Shown here piece after piece: positions 8,853 to 18,225 of a stretch of DNA of 64,000 nt. The first letter of the stretch is position 1; each line of letters opens with the position of its first letter. The translations under genes and the position numbers were made by a program. Source of the DNA: Nocardioides sp. Root190 (GTDB taxonomy: Bacteria > Actinomycetota > Actinomycetes > Propionibacteriales > Nocardioidaceae); NCBI RefSeq assembly GCF_001428565.1, contig NZ_LMIA01000011.1, positions 186,142-250,141 of the forward strand, read 5' to 3'. Below the pieces are notes generated by a model. That model worked only from the letters and a program-made list of their open reading frames with translations, ran no database searches and was not told the origin of the DNA.

Positions 8853-10067
8853 ATGCAAATGTCTGAAGCCTTCGACCTCAACTGGCTCGTCTCAGTGGAC
8901 GACCATGTACTGGAGCCTCCGCATGTCTGGCAAGACCGGGTGCCATCCAAGTACAAGGACATCGCCCCCAAGATCGTGCGCAAGGACGGTCAGGAGTTCT
9001 GGACGTACGAAGACAAGCGAGTCTCGACGCTGGGGCTGGCGGCTGTTGCGGGACTCTCGAAGGAGCAGTTCACCCTGGATTCAGTTTCCTATGCGGACAT
9101 GAGGCCCGGATGCTATGACCCGGTCGCTCGCTTGGAAGACATGGACCGAGCGGGGATTCTCGCATCGATGTGTTTCCCGTCGTTCACGCGGTTCTGCGGC
9201 CAAGTCTTCTATGAAGCGAAGGACAAGGAACTGGCAATGATCTGCGTCCAGGCGTACAACGACTGGATGATTGATGAATGGTGTGGCTCAGCTCCCGGCC
9301 GCTACATCCCGCTCATCATTATCCCGCTCTGGGACCCGCGGTCCGCGGCCAAGGAGATTGAACGCTGTGCCGCAAAGGGTGCACGTGCGCTCTGCTTCTC
9401 TGAAAACCCCGTACCTTTGGGTTTGCCGAGTATTCACGATGCCGGGCGATACTGGGATCCGGTCTGGCAGGCTGCTCAGGACACGCAAATGATTGTGTGC
9501 ATGCATCAGGGATCTTCCAGTACGCGCATGCGCATGGGTGAAGACAGCCCAGAGCTCTCGAGCATGTCTTGGGCAATCGGCGCCCAGAGCAGTGGAACGC
9601 TGCTCGACTGGTTGTTCGGACCGGTTTTCGTGCGTTTTCCTGGAATCAAAATCGCGCTTTCTGAGGGTGGAATCGGCTGGATCCCGTATTTCTTGGAGCG
9701 CGCCGAACAGGTCTTGGACAAGCAGCGGTTCTGGGCATCCGACGGGGACGTCCGTTACGACCTTGCGAGCGGCAAGGTGAAGAACGTCGGAGAACTGGAG
9801 GTCGACCTTATGACCCTAGACTTGCGTGCGGTGTTCCGTGAGCACGTCTACGGATGCTTCATCGACGACGTCACCGGAGTCCAGAACCTTCAGGCGATCG
9901 GCGTGGACAACGTGATGATCGAGACGGACTATCCGCACTCCGACTCGACATGGCCAACGTGTATCGACTTTGCCCGTAAGCAACTCGACGGCCTCGACGA
10001 AAAGACGCAGTACGCGATCCTGCGAGGGAATGCCGAGAGGGTGTTCCGGTTCAAGGCATATAAGTAG
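8853..10067 (+). CDS. Amidohydrolase-2 family metal-dependent hydrolase/decarboxylase
   Basis: A 404-residue TIM-barrel protein of the PF04909 type, which includes ACMSD-like decarboxylases and hydrolases opening rings or removing CO2. Seen: the N-terminal metal motif as VDDHVLEPPHVW, a central MHQGSS His, and the C-terminal ETDYPHSDSTWP with the conserved Asp. The ATG at 8859 has better spacing from AAAAGAG than the one at 8853 and may be the real start. A weak CAAG/CTTG operator precedes it, tying it to the 18-40 kb regulon. The substrate is unknown. It could hydrolyse a lactone or decarboxylate an intermediate. Confidence 0.88.
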   Translation: MQMSEAFDLNWLVSVDDHVLEPPHVWQDRVPSKYKDIAPKIVRKDGQEFWTYEDKRVSTLGLAAVAGLSKEQFTLDSVSYADMRPGCYDPVARLEDMDRAGILASMCFPSFTRFCGQVFYEAKDKELAMICVQAYNDWMIDEWCGSAPGRYIPLIIIPLWDPRSAAKEIERCAAKGARALCFSENPVPLGLPSIHDAGRYWDPVWQAAQDTQMIVCMHQGSSSTRMRMGEDSPELSSMSWAIGAQSSGTLLDWLFGPVFVRFPGIKIALSEGGIGWIPYFLERAEQVLDKQRFWASDGDVRYDLASGKVKNVGELEVDLMTLDLRAVFREHVYGCFIDDVTGVQNLQAIGVDNVMIETDYPHSDSTWPTCIDFARKQLDGLDEKTQYAILRGNAERVFRFKAYK

Positions 10068-10597
10068 CCACCGTCGTCTAAGGGCGCCCGATTTTCTTCG
10101 GCACCGGCGCGGGCCGCTCGGTCGATTTGGGACCGGCGGTACCGCGCCTTCCTTGCCATCGCGTGGACTGCGAGTTGCTCCACTCTCGAAATCAGTCTGG
10201 CCCCAGCATGTCTCGTGGCTGGGTCGCAGACGGACGCGAGACCCGGTGCCTCGTGACTTCGTTGGTCACCGCGGCTGTTCGGCAGGTCGCACTCTTGCAC
10301 CGTCGCGGATCGTCAGGTCGGTGACCGCACTATGCAGGTCGGGTTGCTGCGGTCAACCTGTGGCTCCGACGTAGGTCCCTCGCGGGTCGTGCCAGGCAGG
10401 ATCCGCTTCCTCCTCCGCTCGCCGGTCTTGCCGCAAACGCAGGGTGGCGTCGGCGGGGATCGCGGGTCGGCGGCTGGCCGTTCGTGTGGTTGCGCCAGCG
10501 CGCTGAGCCAGTCTTTGCCCACGACTTGTCGCCGTAGGTCTATTTCGGCGCGAACACCAGCGCAGTACCGGACGGCGCCGCGAGCGCGCGCGGCACT
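10068..10597. other. Gap without recognisable gene
   Basis: About 530 bases. Open frames on both strands are short and low in family signal. It ends abruptly where homology to the CMD-like gene at 36.6 kb begins, so it may be filler left by recombination. Confidence 0.45.
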
Positions 10598-10922
10598 GGG
10601 AATTCGCGAGTGCTGGGTGAGGTTCCCCGGTACGTTGAATTTCTCGGGAAGCATCAGTCGAATCTCTTGAAGGCCCAGCGGAGTCGCTTTGAGTTCGCCT
10701 TGAAGGTCTCGCCGGCGCAGTACCTGCCCTATCTGGCGACCCACTTCAACGTTACCCGGGGCTTCGCCAGGCATTCGAGAAAGGTGTGTTGATGGGCAAG
10801 GTTTGGGGATGACCAAGCTCGACATTCTGGACGCGATCAAGTGGGGGATGATCTTCGGCGGGCCGGCTGCGATTTCCACCGCGGACGAGGCTGTCTCCGA
10901 CATCCTTGACGACTGGGTCTGA
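10598..10922 (+). pseudogene. 3' fragment of a CMD-fold gene (decayed copy of 36556-37413)
   Basis: The last ~108 codons are closely similar to the intact gene at 36556: LGEVPRYVEFLGKHQSNLLKAQ, then the segments around THFNVTRGF and TKLDILDAIKWGM, ending DDWV. The first ~180 codons are missing. Frameshifts near 10770 and 10800 break the frame. It is followed, as in the other copy, by a convergent TetR gene. Confidence 0.9.
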
Positions 10923-11067
10923 GAGCCGTTGTTTCGGCGAGGCGGGAGCCGGGCGGCTGCGACTCACGAACCCGCGTCGACCTTGAGGCCGTTGAGGATG
11001 ATGTCGGCCTGCATGAGCCCGATCTCGGCGAGGGTGTAGGGACCGTTGTCGCTGAACCATCGCGGCC
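10598..11067. repeat. Duplicated segment, copy A (pairs with 37089-37553)
   Basis: About 465 bp very similar to copy B. It covers the CMD-like 3' end, the spacer and the 3' end of the convergent TetR gene. Similarity stops at CATCGCGG, where copy A goes on into the TetR body and copy B does not. I judged the high identity by eye. Confidence 0.9.
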
Positions 11068-11574
11068 GCCCATGATCGTGCGATACATGACGCGCGGGTC
11101 GAGGTCGTCACGGAGCTCGCCACTGCCCACGCCTTCACGGATCACTGAGCACCAGATATTCTCGACGTGATCCATCTGCTCACTCAACGTGGGGTCGATG
11201 GAATTCAGTGCCTGCCAGTCCTGATATAGAATCACGACTTCATTGCGATGCCGCTCGGACGTCTCGAGTGACACTTGAAACAAGTTTCGAAGTTTCGAGA
11301 TAGCAGCAGTGTCTGTCGAGATAGCACTTTCGTATCCTGCCGTCAGCGTTCTCAGGTAGTTGGACACTGCTTCAATCGCCATCTCTTCCTTCGAGGCGAA
11401 GTGGTAGTAGAGGCTGCCTGACTGCATAGAGGCACGATCAGCGATCTGTCTGGTGGTGCTGGCGTGGAAACCCTTCTCTGCGAACGTTTCTACCGCCACC
11501 TGCAAGATCTTGATGCGCTTAGCCCTTGCTGCGGCTCCCGTGGTGGGTTGAGCGAGAGGAACCTTCTTCGGCAT
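10964..11574 (-). pseudogene. TetR-family regulator, KstR2-like, frameshifted near its C-terminus
   Basis: The helix-turn-helix half is intact: TFAEKGFHASTTRQIADRAS then SGSLYYHFASKEEM, close to KstR2. After MYRTIMGG (~11075) about 13 bases are missing compared with the 6917 homologue, which has GGISWVPRWY at this place. The true end (RWFSDNGPYTLAEIGL to VDAGS, stop at 10964) is therefore out of frame. The shifted frame runs on to 10837 and would give a 245-residue protein with a foreign tail. It may still bind DNA, but ligand response is doubtful. It is divergent from the GlcG-like fragment, with a perfect operator between. Confidence 0.82.
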
Positions 11575-11683
11575 TTGGAGATCCTATAGGTGTGAGGTGT
11601 CGGCCTGACGGGCCTCGAGTGCCGCGCGGGGTTGCAGGGGACCTGCCTGTGGCTGTGTCCTCAGCGAGCATACCTTGATCTCA

Positions 11684-11697
11684 ATCAAGCGCTTGGT
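11684..11697. promoter_or_regulatory. KstR2-type operator, exact match
   Basis: ATCAAGCGCTTGGT matches AnCAAGnnCTTGnT. It lies between the divergent TetR pseudogene and the GlcG-like fragment, where an autoregulatory site is expected. The matching place in copy B (37646) also keeps its operator. Confidence 0.75.
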
Positions 11698-11734
11698 ATT
11701 GTTGGCGAGTTTCAGAGATCCGTTCACCGGCTGA

Positions 11735-11960
11735 AAGGGGCGCCTGATGAGGCAGTCCGGACCCATGGCCGGAGCGGTGCTGCCGCCGGGACTCGTCACG
11801 ATCGCCGGTGGGTTCCCGCTGTTCCGGTCGGGCGTCCTGGTTGGTGGGCTGGGCATCAGTGGTGCTGAGCGCGAGGACATCGATGTTGCCAGCGCATGCA
11901 TCACCGCTGGTGGCTTCGACGACGTGGACATGATCGAAGCTCTCCGTCGATCCCAACCCG
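11735..11960 (+). pseudogene. 3' fragment of a GlcG/HbpS-like gene (decayed copy of 37730-38251)
   Basis: The leader up to CTGAAAGGG is kept. It then jumps straight to the last ~75 codons (PPGLVTIAGGFPLFRSGVL, GISGAEREDIDVASACITAG), so about 270 bp present in the 37.7 kb gene are deleted. The open frame then runs past the homology into DNA antisense to the LAL regulator gene, with no natural stop. Confidence 0.85.
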
Positions 11961-12004
11961 CGGTCCCCGCCTTCGAAGTCGATCACGTCGAAGGCGGGCG
12001 ACCC

Positions 12005-14365
12005 CTATCTCGGCCTTGGCCTGGTCGAGCCCGTGTCCGAATCGTTCTCGGTGATCCAACTCGCGATCTGGGTGCGCGCCGTGAAGTTGAGTTTGCTGAG
12101 GATATTCTGCACATGGGCTTCTGCGGTGCGCTGGGAGATCACGAGAGCGGCTGCGATCTGTTTATTAGTGTGACCGCGCGCGATCAGGTGCGAAACTTGA
12201 AACTCGCGCGCGGTCAGAACTGATGTGCCTGCGGGTCCAGCCAATTTATCCGTTCGTTCGGCGGGCAGAGCTCGCTCATCGAGGGCATAGTCGATCGCAT
12301 CTTCGATGCGCATCTGAAGGCCGGCTTCGAACGCGGATTGGAAGCCCTGATGGCCCAGTGCTGCCTGCGCTCGGCTTTGGTACGTCTCATGCATGGGTGC
12401 CGACAGGCCTTGCGTCACGAGCGTGCCGCCCGCGTCGCACATGATGGCTTCGGTCGCACCGAAGAGCCTCGCCGCGCGCTCGGCATCATTTCGTTCAACT
12501 GCCACCCAAGCCAGCGCATCGATATTGAGCGCCATCAGGTTTCGGACGTCGAGTCCCTTGCGCAGCATGAGGCTCTCTCGCTGTGCATCAACTGAGCCGG
12601 AGAAGTCGCCAGCCTTGCATCGTTCGACGCCCGAGGTGAACAGGGCGAAGGAACGAATCCAAGCCTCGCCTGCAGCGGCGCATAGACTAAGGCATTCATG
12701 GAGCACCTCCTGCACGTCAGACTCGTCATTGGCGCTCTTGGCCGAGGCCAGCACCGCAAGGTCATAGGCTGCTGAGGCTTGGTCGTTGAGGTGCTTGTGC
12801 GCGTCCGAGGCCCAACGGAGCTCCTTGACCGCCTGGTCGAAGTCCCTTCGGAACAGCATGGCCAGGCCGCGCATCTGAGCCACATAAGCGGAGCCCCGGG
12901 GATCTTCTAGGTCCTGGGCAAGGGACGCAGCCTCGTTGAGCATGCGGTCGACGGCCCCAAGTTTCCCGGTCTGGCCATTCGTCAGATGTGCGCATGTGCA
13001 CAGCGCCATGAGACGTTCGGGGCTCGGTTGGGGATCATGAGCGAGGAGTCGATCGAGCCAGTGGCGGCCTTCGGTGGATCGCGCGCTGGCCATCCAATAG
13101 TGCCGCAGGCGAGAGGCGATGATCAGTCCATGTGTGGCTTCGCCTGGCGTGGTCAGGCAGAAATCCAGTGCGACGCGGATGTTGCCGTGTTCGAGCCGCA
13201 GGGTCTGAAGCAACTCCGGTTGTTTCGGACTGAACCAGTCCGTCAACATTCTGTCGACCAGGTGGCCACACCAATCCCGTGCCCGCAGCCGCGTGGTTAC
13301 CCTCTCGTTGAACTCGTCGAGTCGGTCGGCGCCGTACTCGCGTAGTGTTTCCGCGAGCCTGTATCGGGTGTCTCCCGTAGTTCGATCGGCCGTTACGACC
13401 GACTTGTCAACCAAGCCCTCAAGGTGCTCGAATACCGTTTCCGTCGGGTCGTCCGTGTCAGCGCAAACCTGCTCGGCGGCGAGGAGGCTGAACCCGTCGA
13501 CGAATACGGAGAGGCGAGCCCACACTCTCTGTTCTGCTGGCGTGCACAGCGAGAAACTCCAGTCGATCAGCGCGCGCATCGTCTTTTGGCGTGGCAGAGC
13601 GGTCCGGCTGCCGCCCGCGAGCACGTCGTACCGGGAGTCCAGTCGTGCGTGCAGTTGCTCCACTGACAGGGCGCGAAGACGGCCTGCTGCAAGCTCGATC
13701 GCGAGCGCAATACCATCCACTCGTCGACAGATGCTGGCGACGGTCTGGGCGTTGCCTTGGTCTAGGCGAAAGTCGGGGTGCACTGCAGAAGCTCGCTCGA
13801 CGAATAGGGCAACCGCTTCGTTGCGGGCCAGTGTCTCGAGTGAGGCTTCTGCATCGGGCCCGGGCGGCGCGAGCGGCTCAACTTCGACGCAGTGCTCGCC
13901 CGGGATGCGTAGCGGCTGGCGGCTTGTCGCCAGGATTTTTATGTTGGGACACGTCTTGAGCAAGGTATCGGCCAGCACCGCGCACGCGTCGAGAACGTGT
14001 TCGCAGTTGTCCAAAACCAGCAGCATCCGTCGCTCGGCAATCAGATCCGAAATTGCGGCGACGGACCAGTCTGCCGCTTGCTCTACGACCCCCAACGCAG
14101 CGACCACCGATTCGCCAACAAGGTTAGGGTCGTCGAGGCCCGCAAACTCGACCAGCCAGACACCGTCGGGGAATGCGCGTTGAACGGCGGAAGCTGCACG
14201 CAGGGCCAAACGAGTCTTGCCGACTCCGCCCATGCCGGTGAACGTGACGAGGTGGGCGCGCTGGAGTTGGACTCGTACGGCGGCAAGTTCTTGTCGGCGT
14301 CCGACGAAAGTGGTGACGTCGACAGGCAGATTGCTGTTTCGCCGATTGGCGAACGATTCGGTCAT
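12005..14365 (-). CDS. LAL-type transcriptional regulator (ATPase plus LuxR helix-turn-helix)
   Basis: A 786-residue STAND-type regulator. The P-loop GMGGVGKT is at ~44-51 and Walker B is MLLVLDNCEH at ~112-121. A winged-helix and ARM/TPR-like helical region fills ~300-700. A C-terminal LuxR helix-turn-helix (LTAREFQVSHLIARGHTNKQIAAALVISQRT) is at ~720-775. It resembles the protein encoded at 51767-54055 along its whole length (shared RDWCG, DNCEHVL, RVWARLSVF), so the two are paralogues. Such proteins usually activate catabolic operons on binding a ligand. The target here is unknown; the nearest genes are decayed copies. Confidence 0.88.
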   Translation of the reverse strand: MTESFANRRNSNLPVDVTTFVGRRQELAAVRVQLQRAHLVTFTGMGGVGKTRLALRAASAVQRAFPDGVWLVEFAGLDDPNLVGESVVAALGVVEQAADWSVAAISDLIAERRMLLVLDNCEHVLDACAVLADTLLKTCPNIKILATSRQPLRIPGEHCVEVEPLAPPGPDAEASLETLARNEAVALFVERASAVHPDFRLDQGNAQTVASICRRVDGIALAIELAAGRLRALSVEQLHARLDSRYDVLAGGSRTALPRQKTMRALIDWSFSLCTPAEQRVWARLSVFVDGFSLLAAEQVCADTDDPTETVFEHLEGLVDKSVVTADRTTGDTRYRLAETLREYGADRLDEFNERVTTRLRARDWCGHLVDRMLTDWFSPKQPELLQTLRLEHGNIRVALDFCLTTPGEATHGLIIASRLRHYWMASARSTEGRHWLDRLLAHDPQPSPERLMALCTCAHLTNGQTGKLGAVDRMLNEAASLAQDLEDPRGSAYVAQMRGLAMLFRRDFDQAVKELRWASDAHKHLNDQASAAYDLAVLASAKSANDESDVQEVLHECLSLCAAAGEAWIRSFALFTSGVERCKAGDFSGSVDAQRESLMLRKGLDVRNLMALNIDALAWVAVERNDAERAARLFGATEAIMCDAGGTLVTQGLSAPMHETYQSRAQAALGHQGFQSAFEAGLQMRIEDAIDYALDERALPAERTDKLAGPAGTSVLTAREFQVSHLIARGHTNKQIAAALVISQRTAEAHVQNILSKLNFTARTQIASWITENDSDTGSTRPRPR

Positions 14366-14698
14366 CTCGTAGCCATGCTAGCTCCCCGCAACTTTGCACG
14401 GTGTGAGGGCCCTGGCCCTCGGAGGCTTGTCCCTGACAGAGAAGCGACGACAGCTGCCACGATCTTGGCTGGGATGAGGGCGCCGCGAAGTTCGCCTGAA
14501 GGCGAAAAAGTCGCAGGCGCATTCTTCACGTGGTCGGGTGGCCCATGCTCGAGACGGCCGTGCGTATGTAGCAGGTAGATCCAGGACCGCAGAGGCAAGC
14601 TGCTTGCCTGCGGCGTTGAGTCTGGCCGAGGACCCGACTTCAGCAAACCGCACCGAGGGCGACGCAGACTTGAGTACCGCTGCGGCAATGGCGTCGGC
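14366..14698. other. Gap upstream of the LAL regulator
   Basis: About 330 bases with no convincing gene; it should hold the regulator promoter. Confidence 0.4.
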
Positions 14699-15151
14699 CT
14701 ACGCGGGCTTGGGTGACCGATCGCCAAAGGCTCTTGGGCGATCGGGACCGTGCGGGTGTCGCCTCGCAAGGGTTGCGGTGACCCGCGGGGACGTGCGTCG
14801 ACGCCCTCGTTCGTACGCCACATTGGTGTGGCGATAAGCGTCATTGCACAGGAAGTCCGTGTCGAGGAACTGTGCGTGGTCCACCGAGTTAACGGAAGGG
14901 TTGATGAATAGCGGTCGGCCAATCAAGAAGCCTAGTCGAGATGACTCTTGGATCTTGAAGGTAGTTCGCTGTCCCCGACATGAGTGCGAGAGAATGACAT
15001 AGGCGCCAACCACACGCCCTTCATGGACAGCTAAGAGCCCATCTCCATACTTTGCGATGGCGGTTCGGTCGACAACCCATTCGCCGGCAGCGGCATGGCG
15101 TACCTCCAACGAAGCGGGATCGGCGTTGGTGTTGACGTTGACAATGATCAC
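14699..15151 (-). CDS. Conserved-looking hypothetical protein
   Basis: 150 residues from GTG with AGAGG upstream. The N-terminal part has good protein character (VIIVNVNTNADPASLEVRHA, then EWVVDRTAIAKYGDGLLAVH and GRVVGAYVILSHS). The last ~45 residues are Arg/Pro-rich and may be read-through of decayed sequence. I do not recognise the family or a function. It sits between the LAL regulator and DoxX genes on the same strand. Confidence 0.55.
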   Translation of the reverse strand: MIIVNVNTNADPASLEVRHAAAGEWVVDRTAIAKYGDGLLAVHEGRVVGAYVILSHSCRGQRTTFKIQESSRLGFLIGRPLFINPSVNSVDHAQFLDTDFLCNDAYRHTNVAYERGRRRTSPRVTATLARRHPHGPDRPRAFGDRSPKPA

Positions 15152-15389
15152 GTGTTCGTCCTCTTTGCTCGTTTCGCAGCCAACGGATCTGATCGTCTGT
15201 CGGTGCGGTGCCGCCCGACAGACTTCTTGGCGTGCGCGAGCGTCGGCGCGCCGAGCGCGGAGATTCGGGGCGATGCGGGGTCACCCCAGCCGTGTCCAGG
15301 CCCAACCAATGGTGACGCGGGCTCACGCGCCAAAGCCGTCCTTCGGTGGCGTGGGGCAGATCGTGTGGCGCTGTCGGATCGCGGCATGG

Positions 15390-15884
15390 TCATTCGTTCC
15401 TCGAGGGGCGGTACGACGTTGCGAGGAGGCCAAGAGCTGCAGCAACTCCAAGAGTGGCCGCACCGAGCGCCCACAAGGGACCGTTTAGATCGAGACCCAG
15501 CGTCGCATCGACGGACCAGGCGCCGGGCCCGATGGACGCCATGGCGACTGCAAGCATTGCCGTGAGCAACGCGTACTCGAAGCCACCCTTGAAGACGAAG
15601 TAGCCCTTGCCCCGATGGTCGGTCACGATGGCAACGGTCATCAGTCCCACGAAGGCAGCGCTTGCCCCGGTCGTGATGAAGCCAGTAGTGATCAGTAGGC
15701 CCGCGACCACCTCGGTGGCCGCAGCGAGCCGCGCGTGCAGGGCTGCATGGCGAAAGCCAATGCTGTCGAACCATCGAACGGTCCCGTTGATTCCGCCATG
15801 CCCGAAGACCTTGATTAGTCCGTGGAGCACGATCATTGGTCCAATGGCCAGCCGGATGATCGCGGCTCCGAGATCTATCTCCAC
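15390..15884 (-). CDS. DoxX-family membrane protein
   Basis: 164 residues from the GTG at 15884. Several hydrophobic helices are evident: RLAIGPMIVLHGLIKVFGHGG, EVVAGLLITTGFITTGASAAFVGLMTVA, a third around EYALLTAMLAVAMA, and LWALGAATLGVAAALGLLA. The HGLIKVFGHGG start followed by a GF-rich segment is typical of DoxX/DoxD-like proteins, often tied to redox stress or quinone-linked oxidation. The start overlaps the end of the upstream frame by 10 bases, implying co-transcription. No enzymatic role can be assigned. Confidence 0.8.
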   Translation of the reverse strand: MEIDLGAAIIRLAIGPMIVLHGLIKVFGHGGINGTVRWFDSIGFRHAALHARLAAATEVVAGLLITTGFITTGASAAFVGLMTVAIVTDHRGKGYFVFKGGFEYALLTAMLAVAMASIGPGAWSVDATLGLDLNGPLWALGAATLGVAAALGLLATSYRPSRNE

Positions 15885-16777
15885 GTCCCCACCTGCGGGT
15901 TGGTCGATGTGAGTTTGCTCGAATCCGGAGCGACGCGAGACGAGCGGGCTGTGGGCAAAGCGCAGATGATTCCGTGGCGGCCGGCGGCGACAAGCGCAAG
16001 ACCGGCCGCGACGGAGAGTTGGATCCGCTGGGGGCCACGTTCGGTCTTGATGAGGCAGGTGCACAAGCAACCACCTGCGACCTCCGCGTGGTCGACATCA
16101 ATTCGGACAGCTAGCGGCCACGACCCGCTCGGGATCTCGCTCTCGGCCGCCGACGGGTTCGGGGCGTTGTCTAGGTCGAGTGTTTCCAGGCTGCGGTCTG
16201 GAAGGCTGACGGTGAGTTGCGTCCTGCCTTCGGCCACGGGCGTGACGCCCACGATCACACGGACTCCGATCCCGACGCGAGGCCGAGGGTTCGACTCTGC
16301 TTTGTCGAACTCGTTGGGGGGCGCGTCGAGTCTGATCGATGACATCCGGATCCGTTCGTCGCGCGTTCGCATGAGCTGCGTTGACAGTCCAACTTCGCAC
16401 CGTGGTCGGTGCCAGAACTGCTGTGGACTCAATGAATCGTCGCTGAAGGGGTTGTCGACCGAAACCGCGTGAATACCTATCCATGTACCTACGTAGGACG
16501 CCCCACCGAATCCATGGTGCAGCAGACCCTGCAGTTCGCCGATCGTGGTGGATGTTCGGGTTGAGCGTCGAGGTAGTCCTTCATCGTTCGCTGGAATCGC
16601 TCGTTGCCGCGGGTTGATGATCTCGGTGAAGGTGCGTCCCTGGATCTTGACCGCGATGATGACCAGCCGTATCGACGGCGCTCCAAGACTGGTCGGTAAG
16701 CCGTGCTTTTCGACATCGCCTGAGGCCGTCGGCAGGTCTTGCGAGATGTGTCCGGGATGTCCTGCCCGAACAAGCTC
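15875..16777 (-). pseudogene. Unrecognised protein frame lacking a start codon (301 codons open)
   Basis: A frame open from just after TGA 16780-16778 to the stop at 15875, with good protein character: PTSLGAPSIRLVIIAVKIQG, FTEIINPRQRAIPAND, GGASYVGTWIGIHAVSVDNP, VGIGVRVIVGVTPVAEGRTQ. No ATG, GTG or TTG occurs in the first ~115 codons. The only start is TTG 16432, which would drop the best-looking part. A lost 5' end is the simplest view. It overlaps the DoxX start. I do not recognise the family. Confidence 0.5.
16430..16527 (-). repeat. Right copy of the ~100-bp inverted repeat
   Basis: Reverse complement of 8636-8735 with few mismatches. It lies inside the start-less open frame and encodes GGASYVGTWIGIHAVSVDNP followed by continuing protein. 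Confidence 0.85.
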
Positions 16778-16930
16778 TCAACTCCACCAGAGCAGCAGGT
16801 GCCAGCAAGGTCGTCTCTGATCCGCCGGTTCTCGCTTTTCGGGTGTGGGTGAGCGGGACTCCCGCGGAATATTGACCTCGTTGACAGGGACCGGCGTCGG
16901 CGCTGGCATGCCTGCCTGAGAGACCATCGC

Positions 16931-17400
16931 TCAGCCGTAGCCCGTCAGGGCGGCCGCCAGAGCCACAGGTACCTCCCTGCTGCCGGTCGAGCCTCCTAGC
17001 AGAACGGCGAGGCGGCTTGCGATCTCGGGAATCGCCGGGGTGTTGAGAGTGCTAAAACGGGCGGGAGCTCGACGGCGTGTGTCTGGGCGTGGGGGAGGCC
17101 GAAGATGCCGCCGAGCATGCGACAGATCTTGTGGTCCAGCCGTGACCCGGCGGAGGCGAAGGCCACGCTGCGAGGTAGCAGCCGTAGAGGGCGGCCCCTC
17201 GCGGTTCGAGGTCGTCGGGGTTCGTCACGATCCTGCGGAGCCCGATTCACCAGGGCGCCCGACGTTGACCTTGTACGGCGCGGCAATCGCAGTGCTCCGC
17301 GACGGAGGTTCGCCGTGCGCTCGGCGCCGGTGACATCGCGGTCGTCTACGACCCTTTGGGCCGGTTTCACTCCCGCATGGTGCTGGCCCACGTGGCCTGC
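16931..17400 (-). pseudogene. Maleylacetate reductase C-terminal remnant
   Basis: Three frames together rebuild the C-terminal part of a maleylacetate reductase (iron-type alcohol dehydrogenase fold): ALYGCYLAA, then LDHKICRMLGGIFGLPHAQT, then LNTPAIPEIASRLAVLLGG ending at the stop at 16931. The last two match GLHHQLAHALGGTFDLPHAE in the intact gene at 47957. At least two frameshifts and loss of the N-terminal half make it non-functional. It shows that an older hydroxyquinol-type pathway gene once lay here. Confidence 0.82.
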
Positions 17401-17419
17401 TGGGGACTGGCGCGTCAGC

Positions 17420-18187
17420 TCACGTTGTCTGGGCGCCGAGGCGGACGGCAGCCGATTGCAAGAGGGGAACTGCGCGGCCGACGAGGTCGTCTGTCATGCG
17501 GATAACGGGGCCGGAAACCGACACGGCCATCCATGATTGCCCTGGTGCGGCCACTGGAACAGCGATGCAGCGAACACCCATCTCCTGCTCCTCGGAGTCC
17601 TCAGCCCAGCCCCGTTCGCGAATGTCTGCGAGTGCCTCGACAAGAGAATCCTCGTTCGTCAAGGTGTGTTCTGTGTAGGCAGGCAAGCCGACCCGCGCTG
17701 CGACCCGCCGAACCTGTGCCTCGCTGAGCTGCGCGAGCAGGACCTTGCCGACACCGGTGCAGTGCATCTCGACCGATCGCCCGATCTCGGTAAACGTCCG
17801 CATCGTGTGAGGTGACGGGACCTGGGCGACGTACTGGGCATGGTCACCAGCGACAATCGCAAGATTCGCAGTTTCGCCGAGTTCGGCGACGAGGTCGGCG
17901 AGCACGTCTTGAGTATCAGGACCGACCAGTGCCGTCGCAGCTGTCCCGAGCGGGACCAGACGAAAGCCTAGCGCGTACTCCCGGTTGGGAAGACGACGTA
18001 CGTAACCGCGATCAACAAGGGTCTGCAGCAATCGGTGAATCGTCGGCAACGGTATCGCCGATGCCGCGCCGATCTCGACGATGGACAGATGGCCACCTGC
18101 GGCGGCCACGATCTCCAGCAGGTCGAGTGCGCGATGGATCGATTGGACGCCCCCGATGGACCTGGCCCTCCCCGCATCGGTTGACAA
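17420..18187 (-). CDS. IclR-family transcriptional regulator
   Basis: 255 residues. The N-terminal winged helix (VQSIHRALDLLEIVAAAGG, then IPLPTIHRLLQTLVDRGYVRR) is followed by the IclR ligand domain (LGETANLAIVAGDHAQYVAQ, MHCTGVGKVLLA, RERGWAEDSEEQEMGVRCIA). It is divergent from the malate synthase gene with only ~80 bp between, and a 19-bp inverted repeat with TTTCC/GGAAA arms lies in that gap. By analogy with IclR and AllR it may repress malate synthase and respond to glyoxylate or pyruvate; this is inferred. Confidence 0.9.
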   Translation of the reverse strand: MSTDAGRARSIGGVQSIHRALDLLEIVAAAGGHLSIVEIGAASAIPLPTIHRLLQTLVDRGYVRRLPNREYALGFRLVPLGTAATALVGPDTQDVLADLVAELGETANLAIVAGDHAQYVAQVPSPHTMRTFTEIGRSVEMHCTGVGKVLLAQLSEAQVRRVAARVGLPAYTEHTLTNEDSLVEALADIRERGWAEDSEEQEMGVRCIAVPVAAPGQSWMAVSVSGPVIRMTDDLVGRAVPLLQSAAVRLGAQTT

Positions 18188-18225
18188 CCGGCTCTTCCCT
18201 CCGTAATTTCATTCAGCAGATATAG

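Noticed and set aside
11747..12223. 158-residue open frame as a complete gene
   Set aside because: Only its first ~70 codons match GlcG; the rest is antisense to the LAL gene.
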